From positions 1 to 6,033 of the forward strand of contig DOIS01000257.1 in NCBI GenBank assembly GCA_003511785.1: a stretch of DNA of 6,033 nucleotides, given 5' to 3'. The notes beneath the pieces were generated by a model. It was not told where the DNA came from, ran no database searches, and saw only the letters and a program-made list of their open reading frames with translations. Each line of letters begins with the position of its first letter. Positions within the stretch are counted from its first letter, which is position 1. Below, piece after piece: positions 1 to 6,033 of this stretch. Made by a program: the position numbers and the translations under genes. Source of the DNA: Paracoccaceae bacterium (GTDB lineage: Bacteria; Pseudomonadota; Alphaproteobacteria; Rhodobacterales; Rhodobacteraceae).

Positions 1-761
1 ACGCTCTGATCATCGCGATCGGCGGCGCTGCAACGCTGCTGCTCGTCATGATCATCCGCCGTCCCATGATGATGGTGGCGTTCGATTCCGAATATGCGGC
101 CGCCTTGGGGCTGCCAGTGCATCGCATCGACCTTGCGATGATGGGGCTTGTCATGGCGGTCACGGTTGTCGGGCTGAAAATCGTTGGATTGATCCTGATC
201 GTGGCTTTGCTGATCATACCCGCGGTCACGGCGCGGTTCTGGTCGGACCGGTCCGACCATGTGGTGCTGTTGTCTGGGGTCATCGGCGGGTTGTCGGGCT
301 ATCTGGGTGCGGCGGTGTCCGCCTCAGCGCCCAACTTGCCGACCGGACCGATCATCGTCCTGTTCAGCTTTGGCTTTTTTGTCGTATCGCTGTTTCTGGC
401 TCCGGTGCGCGGCGTGTTGGCCGCGATCGTGCGGCATCTGCGGTTCCAGCGACGGGTTCACATCCGTCAGGGGTTGCTGGCGCTTGCGCAAGGTCAGAAC
501 ATCTATGAGTCCTACACTTTGCGCCTGCTGCGTCAGGCTGGACTGGCCCGGCCCGACGGGGTGGCTACGGATGCGGGCAGAGCGCAGGCGGCCAAGGCGC
601 TGCGCGACGAGAAGCGGTGGGAACTGGTACGCGGCGACGACGCCTTCGCCGCGACAGCCGCGCTCTATGACGGGCTGCGCGACATCGAAACGGTGCTCAC
701 CCGCGACCAGATCGGGGAGCTCGACCGCCGCATCGGCGGCCCGCAGGAGGTGCCGGCATGA
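1..761 (+). CDS. Metal (Mn/Fe/Zn) ABC transporter permease, TroC/SitC/MntC type, 5' end outside window
   Basis: Inner-membrane permease subunit of an ABC importer for divalent metal ions, probably manganese or iron; the metal cannot be read from the sequence. The frame is open from position 3, so the true start lies to the left and 252 residues are visible. They show hydrophobic segments around visible residues 1-15, 44-75, 85-107 and 114-135. The ABC-3 family loop FDSEYAAALGLPV (from visible residue 27) is the cytoplasmic contact expected to dock on the ATPase, and it is followed by the typical LLIIPAVTAR stretch. After the last membrane helix about 120 soluble residues remain, with an LRQAGLARPDG segment and an RDEKRWEL segment. 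They recall the winged-helix/iron-repressor-like tail of TroC-type permeases. The stop overlaps the start of the next permease gene, so the two are translationally coupled. Family assignment is firm; the exact symbol (sitC, mntC or troC) is not. Confidence 0.93.
   Translation, partial: ALIIAIGGAATLLLVMIIRRPMMMVAFDSEYAAALGLPVHRIDLAMMGLVMAVTVVGLKIVGLILIVALLIIPAVTARFWSDRSDHVVLLSGVIGGLSGYLGAAVSASAPNLPTGPIIVLFSFGFFVVSLFLAPVRGVLAAIVRHLRFQRRVHIRQGLLALAQGQNIYESYTLRLLRQAGLARPDGVATDAGRAQAAKALRDEKRWELVRGDDAFAATAALYDGLRDIETVLTRDQIGELDRRIGGPQEVPA
435..758 (+). other. Soluble C-terminal domain of the first permease, DtxR/MntR-like by resemblance
   Basis: This part of the first permease follows its last membrane helix. 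It is hydrophilic, charged and predicted cytoplasmic. The order of segments fits a degenerate relative of iron/manganese-dependent repressors: a helical region with YESYTLRLLRQAGLARPDG (helix-turn-helix/wing-like), an LxDxGxxxA-like piece (VATDAGRAQAAKAL), then RDEKRWELVRGDDAF and YDGLRDIETVLT. The last two resemble the helices around the metal sites of MntR/DtxR, where a HRLWE-type and an AExLEH-type motif are usual. The histidine ligands are missing here, so metal binding of the repressor type looks unlikely. The fold is inferred from motif spacing only. Confidence 0.45.
745..750 (+). promoter_or_regulatory. Shine-Dalgarno site for the second permease
   Basis: A full AGGAGG lies seven bases before the ATG at 758. 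It sits inside the end of the first permease gene and fixes the start of the second at the ATGA overlap, which supports coupled translation of the two membrane subunits. Confidence 0.85.
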
Positions 762-1687
762 GCGGCGCGGAATTCGTCCCCCTCTCCCTGCCGCCCCTGC
801 TGATCGGCATCTTCGCCGCCGTGGCCTGCGCGCTGCCCGGCAATTTCCTGGTGCTGCGGCGCCAGGCGCTGATCGGAGACGCGATTTCTCACGTGGTTCT
901 GCCCGGCATCGTGGTGGCTTTTCTCGTCACCGGGGTAATCTCGGCCTGGCCGATGATGCTGGGCGCGGCCGGGGCGGCGCTGGTGGCCGTGGTGCTGATC
1001 GAGGCGGTGCGCCGGCTGGGCCGGATCGAGCCGGGCGCGGCAATGGGCGTGGTCTTCACCGCCATGTTCGCGGGCGGCGTGCTGCTCCTCGAGCAGTCCG
1101 ACACCTCGAACGTGCATCTCGACGTGGAGCACGCGCTTTACGGCAATCTCGAGAGCCTGATCTGGCTGGACGCGACCGGATGGGCCTCGCTGCTGGACCC
1201 GGTCGCCCTGGCCGGGGTGCCGGTGGAGCTGACGCGCATGGCCGTGACGCTGGTCGCCGTGGCGCTGTTCACCGCGCTGTTCTGGCGGCCGCTGAAACTT
1301 TCGACCTTCGACGAGGGTTTCGCCCGGAGCATGGGCATCCGCACCGGCCCATTGGGGCTTGCGCTGGTCGTGGTGGCGGCAGTGGCGGCAGTGGCGGCCT
1401 TCGACGCGGTGGGCTCGATCATCGTGATCGCCATGTTCATCTGCCCGCCCGCCGCCGCGCGGCTGATGACCGACCGGCTGGAGCGGCAGGGGGCCTGGTC
1501 GGTAAGCTTTGCCACGCTCTCGGCTGTGTTGGGCTTCGTGCTGGCGATGGGGTTGCCGCTCTGGCTGGGCGGGCGTGATGCGGTCAGTGCTGCCGGAATG
1601 ATCGCCACGGTTTCGGGGGCGATCCTGGCGATGGCCGCGCTGTTCGGGCCGTGCCGAACGGCGGCGGGGGCGGCAGCGCGGGGTTAG
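758..1687 (+). CDS. Metal (Mn/Fe/Zn) ABC transporter permease, SitD/MntD/TroD type
   Basis: Second inner-membrane permease of the same divalent-metal importer, 309 residues, a normal length for the family. It is expected to form a heterodimeric channel with the preceding permease. ABC-3 family marks are clear. LRRQALIGDAISHVVLPGI (residues 33-51) is the signature region at the second helix. DTSNVHLDVEHALYGNLE (115-132) is characteristic of this paralogue group. FDEGFARSMGI (184-194) is the predicted ATPase-contact loop, and GSIIVIAMFICPPAAARLM (219-237) is the conserved late helix. Hydrophobic segments span roughly residues 12-33, 44-62, 65-83, 94-111, 160-176, 197-214, 218-236, 250-270 and 278-297. 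The start is set by the AGGAGG at 745-750 and the overlap with the upstream stop. Residues 206-214 are encoded by a 9-base tandem repeat. Unlike the first permease it lacks a long soluble tail. No clear terminator follows. Confidence 0.95.
   Translation: MSGAEFVPLSLPPLLIGIFAAVACALPGNFLVLRRQALIGDAISHVVLPGIVVAFLVTGVISAWPMMLGAAGAALVAVVLIEAVRRLGRIEPGAAMGVVFTAMFAGGVLLLEQSDTSNVHLDVEHALYGNLESLIWLDATGWASLLDPVALAGVPVELTRMAVTLVAVALFTALFWRPLKLSTFDEGFARSMGIRTGPLGLALVVVAAVAAVAAFDAVGSIIVIAMFICPPAAARLMTDRLERQGAWSVSFATLSAVLGFVLAMGLPLWLGGRDAVSAAGMIATVSGAILAMAALFGPCRTAAGAAARG
1373..1399 (+). repeat. 9-bp tandem repeat, three copies, inside the second permease
   Basis: GTGGCGGCA occurs at 1373-1381 and 1382-1390, then once more with a last-base change at 1391-1399. 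It encodes Val-Ala-Ala three times within a membrane helix (residues 206-214). Each unit is a multiple of three, so slippage would lengthen or shorten the helix without breaking the frame. Confidence 0.85.
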
Positions 1688-1691
1688 CGTG

Positions 1692-1717
1692 CGCGATTTC
1701 GCGGTGGCAGAATCGCG
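1692..1717 (+). other. Inverted repeat in the permease-mutL spacer
   Basis: CGCGATT (1692-1698) and AATCGCG (1711-1717) are perfect 7-base inverted arms separated by 12 bases, in the 54-base gap before mutL. No T-run follows, so it is not a standard rho-independent terminator. It could be a transcript hairpin, a weak end signal for the transporter operon or an operator. Function is not shown. Confidence 0.35.
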
Positions 1718-1741
1718 GCACCTCATGCTAGGTCTGGGGTT

Positions 1742-3595
1742 ATGGCGCTCACAGACCACAATATCAGCGATTCACGCCCCGTCATACGCCAGTTGGACGA
1801 GGGGGCGATCAACCGCATTGCCGCCGGTGAAGTGGTCGAGCGCCCGGCCTCGGCGGTCAAGGAACTGGTCGAGAACGCGCTCGACGCGGGCGCCTCCCGT
1901 ATTGGTATCGAGATTGCGGACGGCGGCAAGACCCTGATCCGCGTCACCGATGACGGCTGCGGTATCGCCCCCGATGACCTGACTCTCGCCCTGTCGCGCC
2001 ACGCCACCTCGAAGATCGACGGCACCGATCTGCTAAATATCCAGTCCTTCGGTTTCCGAGGCGAGGCGCTGCCCTCGCTGGGCGCGGTCGGTCGCTTGAC
2101 CCTGACATCGCGCGCCCCCGGCCATGAGGCTGCTTGCCTCGCCGTCGCGGGCGGCGAGGCCGGGCCGGTGAAACCCGCCGCCCTGCGCGCGGGCACTGTG
2201 GTCGAACTGCGCGACCTGTTCTATGCCACGCCCGCCCGGTTGAAGTTCCTGCGCTCCGACCGGGCCGAAACCCAGGCGATCACGGATGTGGTCAAGCGCC
2301 TGGCCATGGCCGAACCGGCCGTGGCCTTCACCCTGCGCGATACCTCCGGCGGGGGAGAGGGGCGCGTCACCTTCCGCGCTGATGCCGAGAGCGGCGATCT
2401 CTTCGATGCGCTGCACCGGCGGTTGGCCCATGTAATGGGCCGCGACTTCGCCGGGAACGCGCTGAGGATCGACGCCACGCGCGAGGGCCTGCGCCTCTAC
2501 GGCTATGCCGCGCTACCCACCTATTCGAGGGGCGCCGCGGTGGCGCAGTATCTTTTCGTCAACGGTCGGCCCGTGCGCGACAAGATGCTGACCGGCGCCC
2601 TGCGCGCAGCCTATTTCGACTTTCTCAGCCGCGACCGCCACCCGGCGGCGGCGCTGTTCGTCGATTGCGATCCCACCCTGGTGGACGTGAACGTGCATCC
2701 CGCGAAATCCGAGGTCCGGTTCCGCGACCCCGGGATTGCGCGTGGGCTGATCGTATCCTCCTTGCGCCACGCGCTGGCCGAGGCCGGGCATCGCGCCGCC
2801 AGCACCGTCTCCGATGCCGCGCTGGGGGCGATGCGGCCTGAACGCGCGGGTGCGCGGGTCTACCAGATGGACCGCCCCGGCCCGCAGGCCCGCGCCGCGG
2901 CCTACCGGGCGCAGGCGCCGGGCTTCGCCGAGATGCAGGGCGCCTATAGCGGGCAAGTGGTCGAGGCGCCGGTCGAACAGGCCCCGCACCGCGCCGATGA
3001 GACGCCGCCCGAGGCCCTGCCGCTGGGCGCGGCGCGCGGGCAGGTGCACGAGAATTACATCATCGCCCAGACCGAGACCGGCATGGTGATCGTGGACCAG
3101 CACGCCGCTCACGAGCGGCTGGTCTACGAAAAGCTCAAGCGCCAGATGGCCGAGACCGGTGTAGCCGCGCAGGCGCTCCTGATCCCCGAGATCGTCGAGC
3201 TGTCCGAGGCCGATTGCGCGCGGCTCATGGCCGTGGCCGAGGATCTCGCGCGCATGGGCCTGACGATCGAGCCCTTCGGCGGCGGGGCCCTGGCGGTGCG
3301 CGAGACCCCGGCGCTTCTGGGCGAGGTCAATGCGGTGGGGCTGTTGCGCGACATTCTCGACGAGTTGGACGACCAGGGCGAAACCACGCTGGTGCAAGCG
3401 CGGCTCGAGGCGATCCTGTCGCGCGTGGCCTGTCATGGTTCGATCCGCTCGGGGCGGAGGATGCGCGGCGAGGAAATGAACGCGCTCCTGCGCGAGATGG
3501 AGGCCACGCCTCATTCGGGCCAATGCAACCACGGCCGCCCGACCTATGTGGAATTGAAGCTGTCGGATATCGAACGGCTCTTCGGGCGCAGTTGA
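1742..3595 (+). CDS. mutL: DNA mismatch repair protein MutL (endonuclease type)
   Basis: Cytoplasmic ATPase that links MutS mismatch recognition to strand incision; 617 residues, normal length. The N-terminal GHKL ATPase has IAAGEVVERPASAVKELVEN with the probable general base Glu41 and Mg-ligand Asn45, DDGCGI (70-75), RHATSKI (86-92) and GFRGEAL (104-110). The transducer domain carries LFVNGRPVRD (271-280) and VDVNVHPAKSEVRF (314-327). A variable linker of about 80 residues (350-430) precedes the C-terminal dimerisation domain, which begins at QVHENYIIAQ. That domain has DQHAAHERLVYE (452-463), matching the DQHA(X)2E(X)4E metal site of nicking MutL/PMS2 proteins, plus ACHGSIRSG (563-571) and QCNHGRPT (594-601), also part of the site. 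This is the type found in bacteria without MutH. The ATG at 1742 gives the N-terminus expected for alphaproteobacterial MutL, although only a weak AGG at 1730-1732 precedes it. rmuC follows on the same strand. Confidence 0.98.
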   Translation: MALTDHNISDSRPVIRQLDEGAINRIAAGEVVERPASAVKELVENALDAGASRIGIEIADGGKTLIRVTDDGCGIAPDDLTLALSRHATSKIDGTDLLNIQSFGFRGEALPSLGAVGRLTLTSRAPGHEAACLAVAGGEAGPVKPAALRAGTVVELRDLFYATPARLKFLRSDRAETQAITDVVKRLAMAEPAVAFTLRDTSGGGEGRVTFRADAESGDLFDALHRRLAHVMGRDFAGNALRIDATREGLRLYGYAALPTYSRGAAVAQYLFVNGRPVRDKMLTGALRAAYFDFLSRDRHPAAALFVDCDPTLVDVNVHPAKSEVRFRDPGIARGLIVSSLRHALAEAGHRAASTVSDAALGAMRPERAGARVYQMDRPGPQARAAAYRAQAPGFAEMQGAYSGQVVEAPVEQAPHRADETPPEALPLGAARGQVHENYIIAQTETGMVIVDQHAAHERLVYEKLKRQMAETGVAAQALLIPEIVELSEADCARLMAVAEDLARMGLTIEPFGGGALAVRETPALLGEVNAVGLLRDILDELDDQGETTLVQARLEAILSRVACHGSIRSGRRMRGEEMNALLREMEATPHSGQCNHGRPTYVELKLSDIERLFGRS

Positions 3596-3615
3596 ACACA
3601 TCTCTTGCGTTATGC

Positions 3616-3630
3616 GTGCCGAGGTGGCAC
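3616..3630 (+). other. Short hairpin between mutL and rmuC
   Basis: GTGCC and GGCAC form a perfect 5-base stem around a 5-base loop. There is no T-run after it. It would lie in the rmuC leader if the start is at 3666, or inside the coding region if the start is at 3612. It may be incidental. Confidence 0.25.
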
Positions 3631-3665
3631 AACCGCAGAAAAGAGAACAAAAGAAGACTCCCGCC

Positions 3666-5072
3666 ATGCCCCTCGAGCCCGTGCAGTTGATCCTCGGCAG
3701 CGCCGCCGCGCTTCTGCTGCTGGCGGTGATCGTGCTTCTCACCCGCCTCTCCGCCGCGCGTCAGCACCTCACCGACCTGCGCGAGGAGGCCCGCGAAACG
3801 GCCGGTCTGCGCGAGGCGCTGGCCGTGGCCCGCGCCGAGGCGGACCGCTTGCCCAGGGCCGACGAGGAACTGCGCGAGACCCGCACCCGGCTGCACGAGG
3901 AGGTGAGCGCCCGCGCCCAGGCCGAAAGCGCGCTCAAGACGCTCCAGCGCGAGCACGAGGCGCGGCTGGAGGAACTGCGCGGGATGAAGAAGGACCTCGA
4001 GGACCGCTTCGCCAACCTCGCCTCGGGCGTGTTGCAGAAGAACTCGGAATCCTTCCTCGACCTTGTCTCGGAACGGTTCAAGAGCCACAGTCAGACCGCC
4101 CAGGCCGATCTCGACAAGCGCAATCAGGCCATCGAGAACCTGGTCAAGCCGCTGCATGAAAAGCTTGGGCATTTCGACAGCCATATCAAGCAGATCGAAA
4201 AGGCCCGCAACGAAGCCTATGGCGAAATCCGTCAACAGGTGGCGCATATGGCCAAGGGCCAGGAGACCCTAGGCAGCGAGACCCGCAAGCTGGTCCAGGC
4301 GTTGCGCGCACCCAAGACGCGCGGCCGCTGGGGCGAGATGCAGCTACGCCAGGTCTTCGACATGGCGGGCATGTCCGAGAACGTGGATTACCGGCTGGAG
4401 CAGCACATGGACACCGACGCGGGCGCGCGGCGTCCCGATGCCATCGTGCATATCCCCGGCGGCAAGAGCATCGTGGTCGATGCCAAGACCCCGCTCGAGG
4501 CCTATCTGGACGCGCTCGAGGCCGAGACGCCCGAAGAGCAGACCACCCACATTGCCCGCCACGCGGCGCAAGTGAAGAAACACGTGCAGCTTCTCGCGTC
4601 CAAGGCGTATCAGGACGGCATCGACGAGACCCCGGATTTCGTCGTGATGTTCATCCCCGGCGAGACCTTCGTCTCGGCCGCGGCCGAGGCCGATCCCGGC
4701 GTCATCGAATACGCCTTCGAACGCAAGGTGCTGATCGCCACGCCGACGACGCTCATGGCGTTGGTCAAGGCCATCGCCTATGGCTGGCAGCAGGAGAAGA
4801 TGGCCAAGAACGCCGCCGAGGTGCAGAAGAGCGCGCGCGAGTTGTACGATCGGCTCAAGGTATTCGGGGGCCATCTCGACGCGATCGGAAAGGCGCTGGG
4901 CCGGTCGGTGGACTGCTACAACAAGGCGGTGGGCTCGATGGAGACGCGGGTGCTTCCCTCGGCGCGCAAGTTCGAGGCGATGGGCGTGATCGCACCGGGC
5001 GGCGAGGCCGAAAGCCCGCGTTTGATCGACGGCGATCCGCGCCGGCTGAGCGTGCTCGGGGAGGACGTCTGA
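3666..5072 (+). CDS. rmuC: DNA recombination protein RmuC
   Basis: RmuC-family protein, thought to limit DNA inversions and rearrangements at short inverted repeats; its core is related to restriction-type nucleases and its biochemistry is poorly defined. It has 468 residues from this start. Residues 7-27 form one membrane helix that would anchor it in the inner membrane. Residues 28-115 are a charged heptad-like region, probably coiled coil. The conserved core begins at KTRGRWGEMQLRQVFDMAGM (217-236). It then has RRPDAIVHIPGGKSIVVDAK (255-274), whose Asp and DAK fit a PD-(D/E)XK-like site, the family hallmark MFIPGE (328-333), and ATPTTLMALVKAIAYGWQQE (358-377). An in-frame ATG at 3612 would add 18 hydrophilic residues, but it has no ribosome site. 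The stretch before 3666 is A/G-rich with AAGAAG at 3651-3656, more like a leader. Probably co-transcribed with mutL 70 bases upstream; a terminator follows. Confidence 0.95.
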   Translation: MPLEPVQLILGSAAALLLLAVIVLLTRLSAARQHLTDLREEARETAGLREALAVARAEADRLPRADEELRETRTRLHEEVSARAQAESALKTLQREHEARLEELRGMKKDLEDRFANLASGVLQKNSESFLDLVSERFKSHSQTAQADLDKRNQAIENLVKPLHEKLGHFDSHIKQIEKARNEAYGEIRQQVAHMAKGQETLGSETRKLVQALRAPKTRGRWGEMQLRQVFDMAGMSENVDYRLEQHMDTDAGARRPDAIVHIPGGKSIVVDAKTPLEAYLDALEAETPEEQTTHIARHAAQVKKHVQLLASKAYQDGIDETPDFVVMFIPGETFVSAAAEADPGVIEYAFERKVLIATPTTLMALVKAIAYGWQQEKMAKNAAEVQKSARELYDRLKVFGGHLDAIGKALGRSVDCYNKAVGSMETRVLPSARKFEAMGVIAPGGEAESPRLIDGDPRRLSVLGEDV

Positions 5073-5088
5073 GGCGTCGGTCCGTGCC

Positions 5089-5114
5089 GGCCTGCGGCTT
5101 CGCGCGGGCCTTTT
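5089..5114 (+). terminator. Rho-independent terminator after rmuC
   Basis: GGCCTGCG (5089-5096) pairs with CGCGGGCC (5103-5110) as an 8-base stem with one G-U pair and a GCTTCG loop, followed directly by TTTT (5111-5114). It begins 16 bases after the rmuC stop. It should separate the mutL-rmuC transcript from the cyclase locus, which would then need its own promoter. Confidence 0.75.
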
Positions 5115-5142
5115 GCCGACATGCGCGACGGAAACGGCCCGA

Positions 5143-5166
5143 CCTGACGTGAAACCGGATGTGAAA
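5143..5166 (+). repeat. 12-bp imperfect tandem repeat upstream of the cyclase
   Basis: Two adjacent 12-base units, read in the cyclase frame as Pro-Asp-Val-Lys twice. They differ at two bases (CCT/CCG and GAC/GAT), both silent third positions. It lies upstream of the preferred ATG at 5200 and hints weakly that translation may begin earlier. Confidence 0.5.
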
Positions 5167-5199
5167 CAGACCGACCGAGATACTGCCGAGGCAGCCCAG

Positions 5200-6033
5200 A
5201 TGATGCCCCGCCTGCGCGCCGCCGAGATTGAGGCGGAGCGGGTGGTGGCGCTTCTGCGGATGGTGGTTGCGGTCGTGCTGGGATCGTTCCTGATCTTTGC
5301 CCTGGGCCCGAACCTTCCCGAGAACCGGATTCCGATCCTGCACCGGCAATGGGGTTTCGCCGTGGTCACGGTGGTCGCCTACTTCCTTCTAGGCTTGGGA
5401 ACTTGGGTGCTGGTGCGGCGCGACCTGTTCCGGCACTGGATGGTCTGGCCCACGGTGACTGCCGACGCGCTGTTCCTCGTGCTCAGCGTCTGGCTGAGTA
5501 TGCGCAATACCGGCATGGCGGGGGACGCCGCCTTCGCCTTTCCGTCGATCTGGCTGGTGCCACTGGTGTTGGCCTTCGGCGTGCTCAGGATCAACCCGGC
5601 GGTGATGGCCTACCTGGTGGCGCTTCTGGCGGCGGGCATTGCCCTTCTGATTTCGCTTGGTGCCGGGGGAATGCGGGGTCCGGGGACGGGACCATCTGGC
5701 TGTTTCTGTCGCTACCGCCCAATGTCATGCGGTTGGGGATGATCCTGATGGCCGGCGTGGTGCTGGTGATCGCGGCCCGCCGGGCAAGGGCGCTGTTGTC
5801 GCGCTCGATTACCGACGCACGGCACAGCGCGAACCTGACGCGCTTTCTGCCGGCTGAACTGGCGCCGCGGCTGGCCCGGGGCGCCTTGCCCGAGTTGCGT
5901 GCGGGCAGTCGGGGCGAGATGGGCATCCTGTTCATCGACATCTGCGGCTTCACCGCCTAGGCCGAGGGGCGCGACCCGATCGAGATCACGACCCTGATGA
6001 CAGAGTTTCGCGGCCGGGTCGGGCGCGTCACCC
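5200..6033 (+). pseudogene. Membrane-bound class III adenylate/guanylate cyclase, frameshifted and with an internal stop, 3' end outside window
   Basis: An intact relative would make cAMP or cGMP from a membrane-anchored dimer. From ATG 5200 (GAGG at 5188-5191, eight bases before) the first frame encodes five hydrophobic segments, at about residues 17-36, 51-72, 85-101, 112-130 and 134-153. Near 5665-5690 this frame turns into a non-membrane, Cys-rich tail that stops at 5740-5742. The expected sequence resumes in another frame, as TIWLFLSLPPNVMRLGM, a sixth helix and a linker with NLTRFLPAELAPRLARG. The cyclase core then begins at MGILFIDICGFTA, whose first Asp is the catalytic metal ligand. 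An in-frame TAG at 5958-5960 follows, after which homologous frame continues (AEGRDPIEITTLMTEFRGRV) to the edge. The frame change equals one lost base, or two gained. Other possible starts are GTG 5161, GTG 5149 and TTG 5113, the last overlapping the terminator tail. Sequencing error could explain either lesion; both together favour real decay. Confidence 0.82.

Noticed and set aside
259..1578. Long + strand open frame overlapping both permease genes
   Set aside because: It lies out of frame under clear ABC-3 permeases, and its product is Arg/Gly/Ala-rich low-complexity sequence typical of a shadow frame in high-GC DNA.
665..1759. Long - strand open frame opposite the second permease
   Set aside because: Its product is His/Arg/Gln-rich with no domain, antisense to a well-supported gene; high-GC shadow.
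2513..3742. Long - strand open frame opposite mutL and the start of rmuC
   Set aside because: It runs antisense across two strong genes and their spacer, with Arg/Gly/His-rich sequence and no recognisable motif.
5121..5147. Eight-codon ATG reading frame just after the rmuC terminator
   Set aside because: It has no ribosome site or conserved feature; a leader peptide role would be speculation.
4344..5369. Long - strand open frame opposite rmuC and the cyclase start
   Set aside because: It crosses a terminator and two genes antisense and has no family resemblance; shadow.
5349..5664. Upstream half of the second cyclase frame read as a separate protein
   Set aside because: In this part the frame gives Arg/Gly-rich shadow sequence, while the other frame gives membrane helices; only its part after about 5690 is genuine.
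1..6033. A novel defence, mobile or multi-gene system
   Set aside because: All genes belong to known families in an ordinary chromosomal layout; no transposase, integrase, att-like repeats, CRISPR repeats or unknown gene cluster is visible.

Overview
The window is high-GC, densely packed bacterial DNA with all genes on the + strand. Gene content, protein style and the mutL-rmuC pairing suggest an alphaproteobacterium, most likely of the Rhodobacterales (Roseobacter/Paracoccus type). This is an inference from protein resemblance; there is no rRNA or other taxonomic marker here.

Positions 1-1687 hold the end of a manganese/iron/zinc ABC importer operon. There are two ABC-3 family membrane permeases. 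The first is cut by the left window edge and carries a soluble C-terminal domain. The second starts within the stop codon of the first (ATGA overlap) behind a consensus Shine-Dalgarno. The binding protein and ATPase genes would be expected to the left, outside the window.

Positions 1742-3595 encode a complete MutL mismatch-repair protein with the metal-binding endonuclease signature of species that lack MutH. It is followed on the same strand by rmuC (best start 3666, end 5072), a membrane-anchored coiled-coil protein with a nuclease-like core linked to limiting DNA rearrangement. A strong hairpin plus T-run at 5089-5114 ends this unit.

From about 5200 to the right edge lies a membrane-bound class III adenylate/guanylate cyclase that appears broken twice. 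A frameshift lies in a G-rich stretch near 5665-5690, and an in-frame TAG at 5958-5960 sits directly after the first catalytic metal-binding motif. Homologous reading frame continues past the stop to the window edge, so it is annotated as a pseudogene.

There is no gene-free stretch longer than about 130 bases. I found no RNA gene, insertion sequence, CRISPR array or recognisable novel multi-gene system. The points most worth checking are the double-lesion cyclase and the regulator-like tail of the first permease.
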